From: Betaproteobacteria bacterium
GTDB taxonomy: Bacteria > Desulfobacterota > Desulfovibrionia > Desulfovibrionales > Desulfovibrionaceae
Assembly (NCBI GenBank): GCA_009778295.1
Contig: WRKB01000265.1
Coordinates: forward strand, 1 to 7,769
Length of the DNA: 7,769 bases
Direction: 5' to 3'
Under the pieces are notes generated by a model. The model was not told the origin of the DNA. It worked only from the letters and a program-made list of their open reading frames with translations, and ran no database searches. Positions within the stretch are counted from its first letter, which is position 1. Each line of letters starts with the position of its first letter. Position numbers and translations under genes: made by a program. Shown here one piece after another: positions 5,921 through 7,769 of this stretch.

Positions 5921-7156
5921 TTACTGTATTGTTCCTGATCCTCGCGGAATGTTGCCCGCTTTTTCGAACCGCAGGGACAGATCATTCAATAAAGATGATG
6001 CTTTGCGTGTAGTATCAAGCGCATCGGCTTGCTTGTCCATACGGCGTTCCACCCATAAAGCTAGGAAAAGTATGCTGTCGTCGTCCAAACGCTGGGCTGG
6101 GCTGCCTTTACGAAGAGCGGAAATCAAGGCCGCGCGGGCATTGCCCTGTCCTTGTAAGGCGGTACGGTAGCGCCCGTTCAACGTAGCGATCGAAGCTTCG
6201 ATATTTGGAATATTGGCGTCATCCTTCTTTTCCCGCGCTTCATCCAAGGCAAATACCTTTTCCACGATTTGCTTGTGCAGGGCGATGGTTTGTTGGTTGG
6301 CCCTGTTCATGACTTCAATGCGTCCTTTCAGATCTGGCATTGCAGCAATGCCCCCGGTTACGCCAGCCAAGTCGGCAAAAAATGCGGCGTAGGTTTTATA
6401 CAAATCATTCAATTGCGCCTCATTCAATGTTTTTCCCTGATCCGGAGCAAGGGCCGTCTGTGCCACCTCATCCACCAGGCGATCTGCGTAGATGCCGTAT
6501 AACGCCTCAAGCATGGTGGGATTGAAGGCATAGCGCAGGATATAGGCACGTGCCCCGTCGGGGTCTTTGCCCTGGCGTTCCATGCCGCGCATGCTCGCAC
6601 CATATCGCATGTTCGCAGCCTGAATACTAACATTGAGCTGTCCTTTGGCACCTTGCGAGGCAGGTTTGTAGCGCATTACCAGCCAGTTTGCCAGATCATG
6701 CACAAAATCCGGACGGATAACACTGTCCTCGCGTTGCTGTGGCATCACACCCGGAGGAGACGTGGATGCCGTATCCGGATGTGCCGCCGAGCCGTCCGCA
6801 CTCTGCGTGTTTGCCGCAGTAGCGAGATCTACCGGCGAAGGCACGGTTCCCTGAATCAGTGTACCGTTGGCGGAGACCCCCGGGGTGGCCACACCTACGC
6901 TATGCACTGCCGGAGGAGGTGGGGGCGGCGTGAGCAGTCCTTTGGCAGCATCGACCAGAGGATCAAGTCCGGCACTGTGCAGGGTTCCCTCCGTTCTGCT
7001 GATGATGTCCTGCTTGGCCTCCTCATCTCGGGTCAACCAAAAAGTCAATCCTGCAAACAGAATGAGTGCCAAGGCAGCTGCAATTATAAGCTTGCGGCGT
7101 CCAGCCTGGCCAGGTCTGGGTGCCGGCAGAGTGCTGAACTTCGTGTCAGAGTCCAT
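5921..7156 (-). CDS. Membrane-anchored protein of unknown function with proline-rich linker
   Basis: A 411-residue protein I do not recognise. A short basic N-terminus (RPGQAGRRK, 14-22) precedes one hydrophobic segment at 23-41 that ends in TFWLTRDEE. This fits an uncleaved anchor with the N-terminus inside and the bulk outside the cytoplasm. Residues 45-75 are polar and probably helical. A low-complexity linker follows, with six prolines at 77-82 and many Ala, Ser, Thr, Gly and Pro up to about 145. Residues 148-400 form a soluble, largely helical domain with few cysteines and no metal or nucleotide motif I can see. A long stretch rich in K, E, D and A around 290-345 may be a coiled coil. 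The ATG at 7156 has a GGAGG four bases upstream. It follows the aldehyde oxidoreductase stop by 77 bases. A stalk-and-domain build like this is common in cell-envelope scaffolds and secretion accessory proteins, but no function is claimed. Confidence 0.88.
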   Translation of the reverse strand: MDSDTKFSTLPAPRPGQAGRRKLIIAAALALILFAGLTFWLTRDEEAKQDIISRTEGTLHSAGLDPLVDAAKGLLTPPPPPPAVHSVGVATPGVSANGTLIQGTVPSPVDLATAANTQSADGSAAHPDTASTSPPGVMPQQREDSVIRPDFVHDLANWLVMRYKPASQGAKGQLNVSIQAANMRYGASMRGMERQGKDPDGARAYILRYAFNPTMLEALYGIYADRLVDEVAQTALAPDQGKTLNEAQLNDLYKTYAAFFADLAGVTGGIAAMPDLKGRIEVMNRANQQTIALHKQIVEKVFALDEAREKKDDANIPNIEASIATLNGRYRTALQGQGNARAALISALRKGSPAQRLDDDSILFLALWVERRMDKQADALDTTRKASSLLNDLSLRFEKAGNIPRGSGTIQ

Positions 7157-7187
7157 ATAACCTCCAGCGCGTACACTGCACCCATCC

Positions 7188-7200
7188 CCCGCCGGGCGGG
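7188..7200 (-). other. GC hairpin after the aldehyde oxidoreductase stop
   Basis: On the minus strand CCCGC and GCGGG can pair around a three-base loop, 34 bases after the oxidoreductase stop and 32 bases before the next gene's ATG. There is no T run, so termination is uncertain; it could stabilise the 3' end of a message or be chance. Confidence 0.2.
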
Positions 7201-7233
7201 CATAGGATGCGTTTACTACTGTATAGCAGAGGA

Positions 7234-7769
7234 TTACGTTCCCATCCTGCGTATTTCCTGCGAATAGGCTCTACGCAGAGCGTCAACATAGACCGGATCG
7301 GCCTGCCCTTTCCAGTTGTTGACTTCGTAAAAGCGTTTGGGAACAGGCACACTTTCCGGTATAAAGCCTGTTTGGAGCTTGAGCTTCCATCGCAAAGCCT
7401 GCATGGCTCCTGCCCCCTGCATAAGATTCTCGGCCAGCACATTATATCCCAACACACTCAGGGCTTCACGCACGCGATCCGTGCTGTAGATTTTGCGGGC
7501 GAACATGCAGGAAACCAAATTGGTCAACATGACCCGGCCGCATTCGTCATCCACCAGGAAACGCACGGCTTTCTCAACGTCCTTTTCTTTATGTGTTTGA
7601 TCATAAGAATATCCGCCGCTGTCCAAGTGGGAATGGCGAAAGCCCAGCGCTTGGGATACATAAAAAACTTCACCCGTGGCATAACCCGCCATTTCCTGCC
7701 CCAGCACGCAGGCAAAATCCACGCCGCCATACACACCTGCCGCATGTAACGCACCTTTAGCCATAGCCT
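7234..7769 (-). CDS. aor: Aldehyde:ferredoxin oxidoreductase, C-terminal part, cut by window edge
   Basis: The last 178 codons or so of a tungsten- or molybdenum-pterin enzyme of about 600 residues, which oxidises aldehydes to acids and passes electrons to ferredoxin. Family features: GVYGGVDFACVLGQEMAGYA, followed by TGEVFYVSQALGF, then HSHLDSGGYSYDQ, then a helical tail ending RRAYSQEIRRMGT. Counting from the ATG at 7764, the cysteine at 86 in NLVSCMFARK is the likely fourth ligand of the [4Fe-4S] cluster; the other three (CxxCxxxC) would lie outside the window. That ATG is probably internal, since the frame stays open to the edge and far too little of the enzyme would remain. In the known enzyme the fourth cysteine sits in a DxxGLC pterin motif; here the segment reads TNLVSC, so the Asp, Gly and Leu are not evident. 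It ends with TAA at 7236-7234. Confidence 0.9.
   Translation of the reverse strand, partial: AMAKGALHAAGVYGGVDFACVLGQEMAGYATGEVFYVSQALGFRHSHLDSGGYSYDQTHKEKDVEKAVRFLVDDECGRVMLTNLVSCMFARKIYSTDRVREALSVLGYNVLAENLMQGAGAMQALRWKLKLQTGFIPESVPVPKRFYEVNNWKGQADPVYVDALRRAYSQEIRRMGT

Noticed and set aside
5908..5985. A 25-codon minus-strand frame beginning MICPCGSKKR, recalling the start of a SEC-C metal-binding motif
   Set aside because: It overlaps the 3' end of the membrane-protein gene in another frame, lacks the second Cys-His/Cys pair of SEC-C, and has no clear ribosome binding site. It is probably chance.
1..7769. CRISPR arrays, transfer or ribosomal RNA genes, insertion sequences, integrase or transposase genes
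   Set aside because: I found no regularly spaced repeats, no tRNA-like cloverleaf or rRNA signature, no terminal inverted repeats, and no mobile-element protein in any frame.

Overview
The window is 7,769 bases of moderate GC content by eye. Every gene I can support lies on the minus strand, so transcription runs from high to low coordinates. The mix of genes suggests a member of the Desulfovibrionales or a relative. It has a short 'type 2' LeuC/LeuD pair, a long-form LeuA, a leuA-leuC-leuD-leuB order, a following serine acetyltransferase of the FPG-F-G (EpsC-like) kind, and an aldehyde ferredoxin oxidoreductase. This placement rests on recalled family resemblance, not on a database search.

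Layout in the order of transcription: (1) 7769-7234, the C-terminal third or so of a tungsten/molybdopterin aldehyde:ferredoxin oxidoreductase, cut by the window edge. (2) 7156-5921, a 411-residue protein of unknown function with one N-terminal membrane anchor, a proline-rich linker and a large helical, extracytoplasmic C-terminal domain. (3) 5742-5128, a 204-residue exported protein of unknown function with a clear signal peptide. (4) About 246 bases of non-coding DNA holding the candidate leu promoter, an exact tandem 8-mer and a 12-bp palindrome. (5) 4881-410, leuA, leuC, leuD and leuB. (6) 389-1, the first 129 codons of a probable serine O-acetyltransferase, cut by the other window edge.

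The four leu genes encode the whole route from 2-ketoisovalerate to 2-ketoisocaproate except the final transamination. LeuA condenses 2-ketoisovalerate with acetyl-CoA, LeuC and LeuD isomerise 2-isopropylmalate, and LeuB oxidises 3-isopropylmalate. All four keep their catalytic and metal-binding residues. The leuC-leuD, leuD-leuB and leuB-cysE gaps are 12, 9 and 20 bases. The leuA-leuC gap is longer (101 bases) and holds a GC hairpin followed by four Ts. The serine acetyltransferase probably shares the leu transcript and also uses acetyl-CoA.

Most of the window is ordinary biosynthetic DNA and I see no clearly new multi-gene system. The points worth a second look are the five-cysteine cluster in the acetyltransferase N-terminus, the two uncharacterised envelope proteins, the leuA-leuC spacer, the repeat upstream of leuA, and an open frame without a start codon between the two envelope genes that ends in a TGATG overlap.
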